Assembly (NCBI GenBank): GCA_033961575.1
Contig: CM066728.1
Span: forward strand, 31,000,352 to 31,064,351
Direction of reading: 5' to 3'
Length of the DNA: 64,000 bases
Origin: Aselliscus stoliczkanus
Lineage: Eukaryota; Chordata; Mammalia; Chiroptera; Hipposideridae
The notes below the pieces were generated by a model. That model was given only the letters and a program-made list of their open reading frames with translations, was not told the origin of the DNA and did not search any database. This document shows positions 23,909 through 35,643 of the stretch, piece after piece (within the stretch, counting starts at the first letter, position 1; every line of letters begins with the position of its first letter). A program made the translations under genes and the position numbers.

Positions 23909-24641
23909 CAGTAGTCACCACTTATTTTTTTTTTTCTTTTTATGAGGGCAGTGTCACTGGCCCTCATATGTGGGACCCAAACCGGGGTCGCTGGCTTCCC
24001 AAGCCAGCACTTAACCACCACACCACTCAGCTGGCCCTAGTCCCCACTTATTCATAGAGGCTACGTTCCTAGACTCCCAGTGGATGCTCAAACTGCAATT
24101 AATACCGAACCCCATATATACTATGCTTTTTCATACATACCTGTGATAAAGTTTAATTTATAAATCAGACACAGTAAGATATTAACAACTAATAACAAAA
24201 TACAACAAGACACTGTAATAAACATTATGTGAATGTAGTCTGTCACTCGCTTTCTTTTTGTGCTCATCCTTCTTCTTGTTATGGGAAATGATACGTCTAC
24301 ATGATGAGAAGAAATGAGGTGAATCAAACGTTATTAAGTAAAATAAAGGTTACTTGAACCTAAGCGCTGTGATTGATATCATAGCTATAGGTCTGATAAC
24401 AGACCTACTAAATGGTGGGTAACTAGATAGTGTGGAAAGCCTGGACAAAGGGCTGATTCATGCCCTAGGCAGGACAGAGCAGGGTGGTGTGAGATTTTAT
24501 CACACTACTCAGCATGGCATGCAATTTAAAGCTTGTGAATTGTTTGTTTCTGGAATTTTCCATTTAATATTTCTGGACTGTGGTTGGCTGCAGGAAACTG
24601 AGACCATGGCAAGAAAATCTATGGATAAGGAGAGACAACTG
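23909..24641. mobile_element. Complete Tigger-like DNA transposon (non-autonomous)
   Basis: Flanked by TA at 23907-23908 and 24642-24643. The left end (restored across a SINE) reads 'cagtagtc(a/c)ccactta' then 'ttcatagagg'; the right end in complement reads 'cagttgtctctccttatcca'. These are Tigger-type inverted repeats. Internal phrases such as 'ccgaaccccatatatactat' and 'tccatttaatatttctggac' are typical of the MER2/MER44/Tigger group. No transposase frame survives. Without the SINE it is about 610 bp. Confidence 0.85.
23927..24038 (-). mobile_element. Rhin-1-like SINE, antisense, inside Tigger
   Basis: Antisense copy from a T-run through 'gagggcagtgtcactggccc' to 'accactcagctggccct'. The flanks 'agtcaccacttatt' (23913-23926) and 'agtccccacttatt' (24039-24052) are a 14 bp duplication with one difference. 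Confidence 0.93.
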
Positions 24642-24739
24642 TATACCTAATTCACTGTGTTGAATTGCTGAAACATTCCCATGGTATACAATTACTTCTA
24701 TGTACTTTCCCCATGATGATATCCAAATTGCCTCCAACT

Positions 24740-24930
24740 CCCGACCACCATAAACACTGTTGTAATTAACACCTTCACACATGTATATGAAAAATTCTAT
24801 GGCATATAAATGGAATATATGCCTGGGAACAAAACTGCTCAGCCATAAGATTCATAAAATTAGTATGGCTTAATAAGACCAATTTGCCCATTCAAAGGAC
24901 TCTACCAGTCTGCCTTTCATGCTTCTATGT
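24740..24930 (-). mobile_element. L1ME-type fragment, antisense
   Basis: The sequence resembles antisense L1 3' region: 'caccataaacactgttgtaa', 'aaaactgctcagccataaga', 'accaatttgccca'. Heavily diverged. Confidence 0.5.
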
Positions 24931-27339
24931 GGGAGGTTAAAAAGATTCCTATAAGACCATCAGCCTCTGTCCTAGCTGATATTCCATGCTTTTAGCCTCA
25001 CCCAATGTCCTCACAGAAATATATATTTTTCATCTCCAATTGCTTTCTGCCCATTTGGTCCATAATCATTGCTTTTTATTATCTTCCTATAGCTGCATTA
25101 TGCTTTCTGAACCTGGCCTTCCCCAATATGGGTGTCTCACAGCAGTCTTTCAAATTTTCTTCAAATTATTCCATTTATTCTCTCTTATCCCATTCAGGCT
25201 TGCTGACTCTCTGAAAGATGGTCTCTTTTCAAATTCCAGTTTGATTTCAATATTTCTCCTATGTGTTCTGACCCATGATTTTTATTTCCAGAGAAAAATA
25301 AACAAAACCAGCTCAGCTGCCTAGATTTTCAACCACCAGTTGTCTCTAAGAACGCATACACTCGGCTGCTTTATCACATATGGAAATCCCCTTCTTTGTC
25401 ACATTTGGAAAGATTAATTGAATGATTAACATCTATAGTGTGCATATATTTGAATGTATAGTTGGAAGGTTTTAGGTTCAAATTTTTATTATATGAGCAA
25501 AACTAAAGATATTGCATTTTTAAAACTTATAATTATATAAGCAATTAGATTATCTACAATATATCACAATCTATGCATTTATGACAATTCTTTCATGACT
25601 TTCTTAAAGCATCTATCAAATTAATCATGGATTTTTATCCCAGCTGCTTGATATATATTCCAAGTTCAATTTCCTATATTACTTCTCACAGTAGAGAATT
25701 AAATTATTCTGCTTTTCTGTAATTAAGCACAAGAGTAATTCTAGTAATTTTATTTATCATACAATCTTAGGCAGATTTAAGAATTTCTATGGACAGGGCA
25801 GTATAGAACAGCTATTTTTATGATTAAGGGAAAAGACAATTTCAGTATTCTACATTACACTTTAATGAAGTAAATATACAGTAACCTAGCTTAATTCATT
25901 TTATAAATTTTGTTTTACATGTTTTTTTAAGAGTTAGACACTAATAATTATTCTACTTCCACTAATTAATATTGAGAGTAATTGTCAGAAGACACAACTG
26001 TGCCTAGAATACTCATTTTGAACAATCAAGCAGGATACTCTTCCAGTACAGCGTATTTTTTCAAATAGACACTAAGTTTCGGGTGTTAGTACACAACAAT
26101 ATATAACTCAGATCAGAAAGTATAAGATCAAACAGGAATGAGTCATTTATTAAAACACAAACCAAGAGCTAATGCTTTGGGGAGGTTCATTTTTGAAAGT
26201 GGAAAATACAAAAGGGAACAGAAAAAAAAATAAAGTGTAAAATCCTGAGAATGTGATTCAATATTTAAGCCTTTTAAAGTCACTAATACTGACACTTAAA
26301 TTTAGGTATAAGTGCTGTAATTTTATATTCACAATACTAATTACAATAATAATAATAATATGTTATAATACATTTTGTTAGTGTGTGTTATGTAGTGTAA
26401 ACCTCCCTACTACCACCTAATTCTGGGGTCCGTTCAATCAAAACTATTTTTTTAGATGACTGTTAAATTGTAGAGGCCTTTCCAGCCCCAATTATAGCTG
26501 GGTACTCTGACAGCAATGTGTCTGTGCAACACCCATATCTCCTCTTCAACCCTGGAGTTTATCTGCCACCACCTCATGGGACACCCTGCAGACCTATTCA
26601 GCCATTCTGATGCTTGCACAAACTTGACAGTACTTGCCAAAATAATAAAGCAAAACCATGACGAGTGTGGAATAATCTATCAAAAGGTGATATGTACAAC
26701 GTATGCTGAAAGACCCACAGGACTTTAAGGCTAATTGGGTAATTTATGGTATTTCCTTAGCATAAAACAATAAGCAGATAGGTGAGTTTTTTTCTCAGAC
26801 ACTATTAAATCCCTTTAGTCTAAAAAACTGGCATTTACTTCACTACATTTTTATATGTATTCCATGTGAAAAAGGAAAAGAAAGTGTTCACCTAATTAGA
26901 AGAACGAAATGCTATCAATATATTTCCAATAAGAATGTGCCTTCTCATTTTAATTTGAACATATAAGAGTAAAAATATTTATTTACTTAATAGCTGACAG
27001 TTTATAATAAAACAAAAACCTTGTTCATAGTATCAGATACATCTCATTAATGGAAATTAACATCTGATTCTTATTAAAATTTTCCCATTATATCCAAAAG
27101 ATAAAAAAATTTAGCCTCCATTTCTTTTAATAGTTGTGTAGTCCACAAAATTCATTAATTTCAATTCTCCAAAGTAACCTGTACAGTTGTCTAAGTCGAA
27201 CACATGTATACAGACACATTTCCCAACATATACACACACGAGCAGTGCTACTATCCCACTGATTATATTCTCTATATTGCTAATGAAGAGCATTATTCAG
27301 TGAGTAGATGTGAAGGAGACATGAAGTCAACATTATGCA
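24931..27339. other. Single-copy AT-rich DNA
   Basis: No repeats, RNA genes or supported coding sequence. The overlapping plus-strand frames at 24986-25324 and 25005-25214 have hydrophobic composition from T-rich DNA but no recognisable domain. Confidence 0.35.
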
Positions 27340-28270
27340 CTTAGACTTCCATTTCTGACAATGAAGAAGGGAGACTAGCTACTCTAACGGACTTCTTACT
27401 ACAATACTACTAAAATCTGAATAAAACATGCTTTGAAAGATATTGATGGGTTCATGACAAGTAAGGAAAATCTACTATGGTTAAAAAAAAAAGTCAAAAC
27501 AACAATAGCAATAAACTTTAACTAGAGAAGGCCACTATGAGTGGTATATGATGCACTAAGCACTAATACCTATAGTGATGCTGAGGTAGAGCCAAGTCCT
27601 TGGGCCTGTCATAAAGTGCAGAAGCTGGAGCTAAAAGGTTGTAATTAAGATGGAAATCCTAAGAGGTTAAAATGGCTTCCCAGGTTCACAGTAGGTTCTG
27701 GGCCCCAGCACAGAAACAAATTAATTCCCTCCCTGAAGGAAAACATCCCTAATATTCCAAATATTCCTACCAATTAAGTACAAACTAATATAGCTAAGAA
27801 ATTTTTCAATTACACAAAACTCATATAAAATAGGATAACATAAGGGAGACTCATCAGACAACCGTTTTAGATCCCCCAAGGACTCCATTCTAGATAAGAG
27901 AATTAGAAAAATTATAAAATAACATGAGGTACTGAAAAGAAAAAAAAGGCACTTTTTTTTGTTTGTTTTTTTGTTTTGTTTTGTTTTTAGTGAATAAGAA
28001 AGTTACAGTAACAAGACGGATTTGGAAAAGAAGAAAGTGAAATTCTACAGTAAAGACTTACATTTAACAGATAGGTAACAAGAGTCCAAAGGTTATTCGA
28101 AAGCTGGAAGATAGATCTGAAGGAAGTACCTACATTATAGTTCAGAGATACAAGAAAATAGAAAATATGAAAATGGTTAAGAGATGGGATAAATGTGAAG
28201 GTCTGCCTTCTAACTGTAATTCTAGAAGGAGGTAATAAAGAGATTAGATGAGGAGAATGGTCTCTGTGGA
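27340..28270 (+). mobile_element. L1 5'UTR/ORF1 relic
   Basis: The phrase 'agctggaagatagatctgaa' (about 28102) followed by an ORF1 coiled-coil-like region ('gaaaatatgaaaatggttaa', 'agaaggaggtaataaagaga') matches old L1 ORF1. The upstream part (27340-27950) resembles L1 5' sequence. A T/GTTTT-rich run at about 27952-27989 interrupts it. Broken frames throughout. Confidence 0.6.
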
Positions 28271-28429
28271 AAACAGTATGAAACTTTATTGAAAGATTCT
28301 TGAGACTTAAATAAGTAGAATTATACCATATTCATGGATTGGTAGACTCCTTGTTTTAAATATGTACCAGATAAATAAAAATTAATCCCATAATGTAAAC
28401 CATAGTAAAGTTTGCACACACTATTTTAG

Positions 28430-28870
28430 AGAAATCATTGCCTATGTACACCAGGAAAGATGTTCAGAACAGTACTGTGCATGCAAGCCAAAAAACTAAA
28501 ACCAATACATTGATAAGAATATGGATAAATGTTGCAATCGTCACAGTGGAATGTTAGGAAAGAACGGAAAGAATGAATTGCAACTATGTAAAACAACATA
28601 GATGGGTCTGAGAAATGTAATGAGAAAAAAAAATGCAATTCATAGTAAATAACATAATATTTGATGTTTGCTCTGCAATGTATTGTTTGCACTTAAATAT
28701 GTAGTGATAACATTGACAAAAACACAAAGGAGTGATATGCATAAAATTCAGAGTAGTAGTTAGTTCTGGTAGGGAATTTAGGATATGAAATTGGGGAAGA
28801 ACAGACAAATAGCATCAGTATTATCAGTATTGAATAATTCTTAAGTTTGACAGTGAGCTTTTAAAAAATT
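28430..28870 (+). mobile_element. L1M 3'-region fragment
   Basis: Degraded phrases in L1 3' order: 'tgttcagaacagtactgtgc' (about 28460), 'tggataaatgttgcaatcgt' (about 28521), 'aaacaacatagatgggtctg' (about 28590), 'tagtagttagttctggtagg' (about 28753). Confidence 0.6.
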
Positions 28871-29204
28871 TTAAATTTACCTCTAGGTTACTATATTACT
28901 TAACATCTATCAAATATTACATTAAAATGTATCTTGCACTTTACAGATAGTTTTAAGTTTGCTTGCTTAAATCTATAGTCATTTTATGCAAAATTCCAAA
29001 AAGCCCAGAATCCTAGGCCACAACCATTCAGAAGCAATAAATTGAAAGGTAGAAGAAAAAGTTCCAAAGATGTTGGTGTGAACCAATATCTATACAGTGA
29101 ATAACCAGTAAAATAATATATAAAATACAGGGTCAAGGGCCTCAAAATTATTGCCATTTGACATAGGAATTTTTTAATATTGGAAGACACAGTCCAGCAC
29201 TTTC
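28871..29204. other. AT-rich DNA, nothing recognised
   Basis: No feature that I can name. Confidence 0.35.
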
Positions 29205-29960
29205 TCAGGTTTTAGTACAACTGTGGAATATAATAGTGGACTTCCCTTTGGCAACCGTGAGTCATCAGGCTCAGCAGGCACTGTCAAATTGGCAAAGAAG
29301 GATGCGGCAGAAAACAATGTCAATTCAAGGTTTTAAGGTAAATGATGAGCGTTCAGTGTCTGGAGGTGGTGCCCCTTTCAGTCTGCATAGGGTAAGACTG
29401 CCTGCTTCATTTTTTAAGTTGCCTGCCTGGATCCAGAAGATATTTGAGTTTTTGAATCACAGAGCAGCAACCTTTACAAAGGTTGGTGCCAAGCTACTGA
29501 CCCAGTTTTTCTGGCATGGACCAATGAAAGAGGTCTATTGTGGAACCTCGGATTTGATAGGTGGATGCAGGGAGGTGGAAGGCTCTCCCAGGGAAAGAAA
29601 GCATTGTGGGTAAAGGCAAACTTGTCATATTTTATTCTTGACCTCTCACAGTCCTAATGGCTTTTTATTTATTTGGGATGTTCTCCCTTTATACCTCCTA
29701 TAGCACCACATGGAATGGGGGCCAGTTCGCTTGGAAAAGTAAACAGGTACCTGAAGTGGTGCCTTTTACATCCCATCTGGCATATTTCCTCAGTTTCTGA
29801 CCTTCCACTTACCTGGTCTCCTGGAGCCTGGGGTATCATCCTAAGCTGTATTCTGCCAGTGAAGCTCACCCAGGTTTGTTCCATACAAGTTGCCTGGGGT
29901 GCCAATGTCAAATTTTTCTGTTCCAAAATCCCTCCACTAAACCAACCAAAAATAAATTAA
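29205..29960. other. Unidentified GC-richer block with ORFs
   Basis: The block contrasts with its AT-rich neighbours. A 125-codon frame on the plus strand (29236-29613) starts 'MDFPLATVSHQAQQALSNW' and has a Trp/Phe-containing middle ('FFKLPAWIQKIFEFLNH'); opposite-strand frames of 85 and 95 codons overlap each other at 29.67-29.96 kb. I recognise no domain. It could be a decayed processed pseudogene, an LTR or unique DNA. No poly(A) tail or target duplication is evident. I make no functional claim. Confidence 0.35.
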
Positions 29961-30477
29961 GTCAACAATTAATGGTGACCAACACAACACATTTCTATGC
30001 TTTCCATGAAAGTAAATGCAGCTAGGTATTCAAAGGAGAGTGATTGAATTATTCAATTAAATTAAACCACCCTAAAATGCAAATGACTCATTTATTGAGT
30101 AATTCTCTCAAGGGCTTTCCATGAGATTTTTGGTAAAATACATGGGAGAGATGTTTTTGAGTGTCCATTTCAACAATAATGGGAAAAATTACAAAATTTC
30201 TCACTGAAATAGTAAAATATTAATTATGTTTTCAATGAAAATGTGTAAGTTATAAATACAATAGTCATAAGATGATATAGCACACCATATTTATACAAAT
30301 AAATCTAATATATTTTATTTTCATGTAGTAAACATGTACCAATGATTCTGAGTCAGGGGAATCTAGTGTCAATTCTCACTTTGCTATTCAGTAGATCAGA
30401 GACCTTAGCTTGCTTGACTTTGACATTCTATTTGTCACTTTGTTTTCCATCGCTAAATAGAAATGCAGTATATTAGT
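29961..30477. other. AT-rich DNA, nothing recognised
   Basis: No repeats or genes that I can support. Confidence 0.35.
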
Positions 30478-30665
30478 GTTTAAGAGGTAGATCTATAGCA
30501 GGGTTTGACTCCCTCTTCTGCCACTTATAAGCTGTAGGTTTATTACTTAACTTATTTTGGTCTCAGTTTTCTCATTCATAAAATGGGAGTAATGTTACTA
30601 ATATCAAATTTAAAGAATTCTTGAGATGGTTGAAATGATATTTGCAAACCCCTTAGCATATTTAC
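30478..30665 (+). mobile_element. MIR SINE, sense
   Basis: The order 'ttctgccacttataagctgt', 'acttaacttattttggtctc', 'agttttctcattcataaaat', 'gggagtaatg' is the MIR core and 3' half. Ancient tRNA-derived SINE shared by mammals. Confidence 0.88.
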
Positions 30666-30795
30666 CGACTGTCTTTTATTAACTGAGGAGACACATACAT
30701 AAATATATGCAATGAGAGACTTGTATCTTTTAGAATCTCCAGTGTTTCTTTCAGTTTGATTATTCTGTACACAGTCTTTGATTTCCCCTAATTTT

Positions 30796-30980
30796 GTTTT
30801 TTAATTTTTTATTGGGGAACAGTCACAGTCATCGGTTACACGTTGCTTTCATGCTACAATGGCATAGTTGACTCTGTTAAGGAAGGCACAGCCCACGGTG
30901 GCCCATGTGGGGATCAAATCAGCAACTTTGGTTGTTAGCAGCACCACACTCTAACCAACTGAGCTAACTGGTCACCCCTC
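30796..30980 (-). mobile_element. VES-type bat SINE, antisense
   Basis: The reverse complement starts 'ggtgaccagttagctcagtt' with box A 'tagctcagttggttagagtg' and box B-like 'tgatttgatcccc', reads 'acatgggccaccgtgggctg', and ends 'actgttccccaataaaaaat'. The CCCCAATAAA 3' terminus is the VES tail also found on the long composite SINEs. Flanks 'cccctaatttt' at 30785-30795 and about 30987-30997 look like the target duplication. Confidence 0.85.
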
Positions 30981-31048
30981 CCCCACCCCCTAATTTTTAT
31001 AATAGCTTTCCTAAATATTCTTTAAGGCATAGATATAGATATAAAATA

Positions 31049-31126
31049 TTGGGTTATCAGAAAAGTCATGACATATTTTTCTGTTTTTCATTGCAAAAAT
31101 GTGTCATGACTTTTCTGACAACCCAA
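31049..31126. mobile_element. Mariner-derived MITE
   Basis: A 78 bp hairpin-forming element: 'ttgggttatcagaaaagtca' at the left and the complement of 'ttgggttgtcagaaaagtca' at the right, with TA at 31047-31048 and a CA in place of the right TA. The ends match the full mariner at 18.9-20.2 kb almost exactly. Confidence 0.9.
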
Positions 31127-32539
31127 CAGTAAACTGTGTAAAATATATCATGTGATCCTAGAAACTTGACACTGGAGTTGATAATAAGATTTCAATACTC
31201 ATATTTTAAAATAGAGATGTCTCTCGTCTAAATCCCTTTAGTTCTAGCCTGGTTCATTTTGGGCTGAGTTACACTTCTAATGGCCATGATAAAAAGCTCC
31301 ATGACAGGTAGGATGAGTATTATTTCTAAAAATCTTTGAGTGACTTGGGAATAAAATCATGACACCTAAATGACAACTTTAGCTTTAAAGCCTGAGTGGA
31401 TGTTGATTACTTTGGTCTTACAAATATTTGGAGAATTTTCATACCATGAAGAAATAATTGAGACATTTTACATAATTGCTATTCTAACAAAAATCTTTAT
31501 AATCCATGAAAGCCACTTTCTGAGGAAGTGCTTAGCTTTCTTTCATATTTTTTATGAGTTTCATATAATATAATTTTATGACAAGTATAATTGGCTACTA
31601 ATAGGAATGATATAGTTCCTTATTTACTCTAGGAAAAGAGAGAATTGAGCCAAAGGTATACATCTAAGAAGGGAAAGTTTCCAGGGGCCTATTTGGGAGT
31701 TTCCATCAAGATTTCAAAATTCTTAGTGGAACTGGAGTGATAGGATGATACTGAGCAGGAACAGTTTACTGTGCTTAGAGATTATTCAGAGTCATGAAAA
31801 GTAGGGTTGGGTAGGAAGCTTAGAAGGTGAAAACATATTTCACTCATTGTCTAATCAAAAGAAGGGGAGTTGAGGTGAATTGGGCAGAATTGGTTGTAAC
31901 CAAAACATTCAGACTTACAGAAATCTCCCATTCCTTCATGCAAATTTGTCCACATTTCCCTCTGCTCCTTTGGACTCATTAGCACAGACAATATTTACGT
32001 CCATATATTGGAATCAAAACTGGGCTCTGTACGTTTCTCTAAATGCTGCTCAACATAATCCCTTTGTGTTTGTGCATAAGCCATAGAGAAGTCAATACAG
32101 CTCTCTGCAATTTATTGAGATGTCAGCTCCACAGCATTAGTTGCAGCCTGGAAAGACAGGCTACAGCTTCCTTCTCTCTTTTTAAAGATGAGTTGACCTC
32201 ATGCAGGGACACTTCAAGGAGTTCTGTCTGGGTGATCAATACATTTCTATATTTATCAGACTAATCAGAGCCCATCTGCTTCTCTGCTAAAGTGCTGCTC
32301 AATGAGAGAGTCACATAATCAAAATTATAAACTTTAGTGCATTGATTTTTTTGTTCTACTTGTTACTAAGACCCAAAAAATAATTAAATATTTTCATTTT
32401 AATAACTACAACTTGACATAAAATCATTTCTTTGGGAAACATTTCCCTAATGTCAGGATTATGGCATCTTATACTCCCAGTCCTGCCATTTCTCATTTCA
32501 ATTATTAGCCTTTAACAGGTCCAAGACTTGTTTTAAATG
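31127..32539. other. Single-copy DNA, nothing recognised
   Basis: No transposon or supported gene. Short frames without domains. Confidence 0.35.
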
Positions 32540-33250
32540 CTGTCCTCTCAAAACTTAACAGCTGTTCCCCGGGCCATATATAGAAAGCCAGTCAGCTGCC
32601 TGGTACTGACCTCACTGGCACAGTCACCCAGAGCCAGGTCTCCCCCGGAGAGAATCCGGCTTCATATTGTAAATACTGCAGGGTCATCTATAAATATGTG
32701 TATTTCACCACGTTTCACCTGCTGTTGTTTTGCTGAGGCAAGTGCCTGCTGCCCTTATTCATGCAGCAGCAAAAGCACCTTTGAAACTGCAGCCATTTTT
32801 CTTTTATTCAGAGGTGGACATAACAGAGCTGGTGAATGTTAACTGACTCCATCAAAGTCCGGGGAGAGAGTTCAAAGAAGAGAAATGAGGAGGCCTAGCA
32901 GGGAGCAAACATAACAAAATGGAAATGACATCTCACAATGAAGATGGGAGGCCAGCCTTTCACTTACTGATGTGTTCAGCCAGTACATCTTTCTGTAGTA
33001 CATGGCTAATCATTTCACTTCACACCGGCCGATGCACATTTATTATGTGGTTTGGAGACAGAATGTGCGTGGGGATGTAACCAGATCATTTCAGCCTGCC
33101 ACATCCGAGTCACTCTCTCTGCCGCCGGGCATTTTCTCTGGCAGGGCAGTTTTTCCATTTAGGGAGATGAACTGGACCTGAAAACACCTAAGTGCTTAGC
33201 ATTTTCCCTTTGTATTTGAATATGCTGTCAGGCTAATTCAGGCCATATGG
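32540..33250. promoter_or_regulatory. Candidate conserved noncoding element
   Basis: A repeat-free, GC-richer island in AT-rich surroundings. It holds clustered motif-like words: 'gtaaatactgcagggtcatc', 'ttattcatgcagcagc', 'cacctttgaaactgcag' (TCF/LEF-like CTTTGAA), 'catggctaatcatttcact', 'gctaattcaggccatatggt'. No reading frame or splice-like exon is convincing; the 101-codon frame at 32537-32842 has no domain. Such composition is common in developmental enhancers, but conservation is not something I can measure here. Confidence 0.4.
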
Positions 33251-33989
33251 TGTATTCCCTTGGCAATATACCCACCCCTTCTAACTCAGCAATAGGACTT
33301 GTGAATCACAGCCTACAGCTCTACCTGGCTATATTAAACTCGTCAAAGGCACAAATCAATCAGCATGCACTTGTTTTCATGGCTAAATTACCAGTATGCA
33401 GAAGATTAAAAGAGTGGGTATTGAAAATCAATATCTTAATTTAAATTTTAATAGAAAAATTAGTCATCAGTGCTTTGATTTTATTTAATCATCTTTATCA
33501 TGTTAGTAGAGACATATAAAACAGCAGTTGTTTCTATCTCAAAATCGGCAGATGTTTGAGTATTTTTCTAGTCAACATTTTTTGTGTCTTATGTTACACC
33601 AACATGTAAAATTTGTATTTTAATACCATAGATAACATACACTTGCTTTTGTAAGTAAACTTAAGAATGGTGCCCAAACCTTTAAGCCGGAAATTAACTG
33701 TAAACTTCCCAGATGCCAAAAAATATCTGATTTTTTTTTTATGGAATATGTGTTGCTTTTGCAAAATATCCCCACATAGACAGTCTTTGAGGCCCTAAGA
33801 AAGTGAAAATAATAAATTCTAATAATAACACACCACAGTGATGAATTTCTAGTAACTATAGTAAAAACTCTAATTATGAGGATATGCTTAAATCTAGCTA
33901 TCATAGGCCTGGAAACTTAATATACAATAAAACTTTCAAAAATTAAGAAAATTATGATTTCAAAGGGCAAATACTTTGCCACAAGCATT
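33251..33989. other. AT-rich DNA, nothing recognised
   Basis: No feature that I can name. Confidence 0.35.
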
Positions 33990-34004
33990 CAAGATGTGAA
34001 ATTG

Positions 34005-34147
34005 TCTTTACAACATTATTGATTATATTCCTCAAACTGTCTTTCATATCCCCATGACTATATTGTGACTGTAGATGCCTGACCACAGTACAATGCACTA
34101 TACACTTAAAGCTGAAGCTGAGTAATACTGGATGTCAACTATAATTT

Positions 34148-34160
<13 letters not shown>
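34005..34160 (+). mobile_element. L1 3'UTR, antisense then sense, with A-tail
   Basis: About 34005-34056 ('caacattattgattatattc') reads antisense, about 34057-34145 reads sense ('gtacaatgcactatacactt', 'actggatgtcaactataatt') and is followed by a long A-run. Same two-part pattern as at 21.3 kb. Confidence 0.6.
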
Positions 34161-34185
<25 letters not shown>

Positions 34186-34345
34186 TTCATGGGATGTGGA
34201 ATACAGCATAGGGAATAGAGTCAATGGAATTGTTACAGCTGTATACGATGTCAGAGGGGTAGTAGATTGGGGGATGGTTATCACTTTGCGAAGGTGTAAA
34301 CATCTAACTATTACACTGTTTTGTATACATGAAACTAATTTTAAA
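34161..34345 (+). mobile_element. L1 3' end, second copy
   Basis: After (AT)n at about 34162-34186, 'tcatgggatgtggaatacag' to 'tgtatacatgaaactaattt' is an L1 3' end of the subfamily also present at 18.7 and 34.6 kb. Confidence 0.75.

Positions 34346-34400
<55 letters not shown>
34345..34400 (+). repeat. (AAAG)n microsatellite
   Basis: About 14 units expanded from the A-tail of the preceding L1 3' end. Confidence 0.95.
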
Positions 34401-34401
<1 letters not shown>

Positions 34402-34557
34402 CTCTTCAATGTCTAATACAGTATTATTAAATGAGAAAAACAAGTTGTTGAACTGTATGGATTGTATGATCCCATTTGTGTGTTTTTTTAATTCAATACT
34501 ATCGAAAATATGTATGCAGAGTTTCATAAACAGTTCTGTAAGGGAAAATAACAATTA
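34401..34557 (+). mobile_element. L1ME-type fragment
   Basis: 'gaactgtatggattgtatga' followed by 'tcccatttgtgtg' matches an old L1 3' region that appears split by younger L1 3' ends. Confidence 0.6.
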
Positions 34558-34760
34558 AATACACACACACACACATACACACACACACAGTCACGGGATG
34601 TAAAATACAGCATAGGAAATATAATCAATGGAATTATAGCAGCTGTATATGATGTCAGAAGGATAGTAGACTGGGGGAATATCGCTTTGTGAGGGGTGTA
34701 ATAGTCTATTACATTGTTTTGTATACCTGAAACTAATAGAAAAACAAAACCAAAAAAATG
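34558..34760 (+). mobile_element. L1 3' end, third copy
   Basis: A (CA)n run at 34559-34588 is followed by 'gtcacgggatgtaaaataca', 'gcagctgtatatgatgtcag' and 'ttgtatacctgaaactaata' with an A-rich tail. Clearly a sister of the copy at 34.19 kb. Confidence 0.78.
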
Positions 34761-35594
34761 AAAAAAAACATACACACTTAATAAAATGTTTATTTATACT
34801 TTTGGTTTACAAGATTAATACATTAAGAATATTATCATCTTAAAAAAAAATGTGGCATTGTCTGGCAGTTCATGGTGACAAAAGTGTAGACCTGTGAAGT
34901 TATCAATAGCCTGAATGGCCACTTAGGCCAAAGCATACATTTCACTTCCTCTACATCATCTTATATCTTCAGCTTGACTAGCCTGTAGTAAAATAAAGGG
35001 TATAGCTCCAATATCTCCAAACCAGCTCACTTCCTATTCAGATGGCTATCGCTGTTCAATATCATACCAACCTCAGATCTACCCCAGTAGTACACAGCTA
35101 TGGGTCCTAGGCACCAGAGTCCTTAAAACCAAGTTTCTTCCAGTTTCTCATGAACAGACACTATAGTTACCTCAACTTTGTATGTTCTTTAGGTTTTAGA
35201 GTCAAAGGAATTGTTGGGCTTAGAGAAATGGATCTGGAAATAATGTATATAGTAGTGGGAGTTGAAGTCCTTTGAATTTATGAGTTCTCAAATATAAAAC
35301 TTTAAACAGAAATGGAAAATATCGCACTACTCTGCTGTAGAATGTTATGTGGGGTATGAATATGTATCTTAGCATCATTTAATCATCCTGCATATAATAC
35401 ATGTTTAGCTTTGAAACCCCAAATATCTTTATTAGGCAAACTATTTCCATGCTTTGTCAATTTTTAGTGCTGTTATAACTTGGTGTATCAACTGCTGGGA
35501 TGATATCTATATCTATCTATCTATATCTGTATACATGGAGAGGGAGAGAGGACAGAATACAGAACATACATACATTGTGTACATTGTGTATATG

Positions 35595-35643
<49 letters not shown>

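Noticed and set aside
34135..34558. Frames of 120-139 codons on both strands
   Set aside because: Products of (AT)n, (AAAG)n and L1 3' ends.
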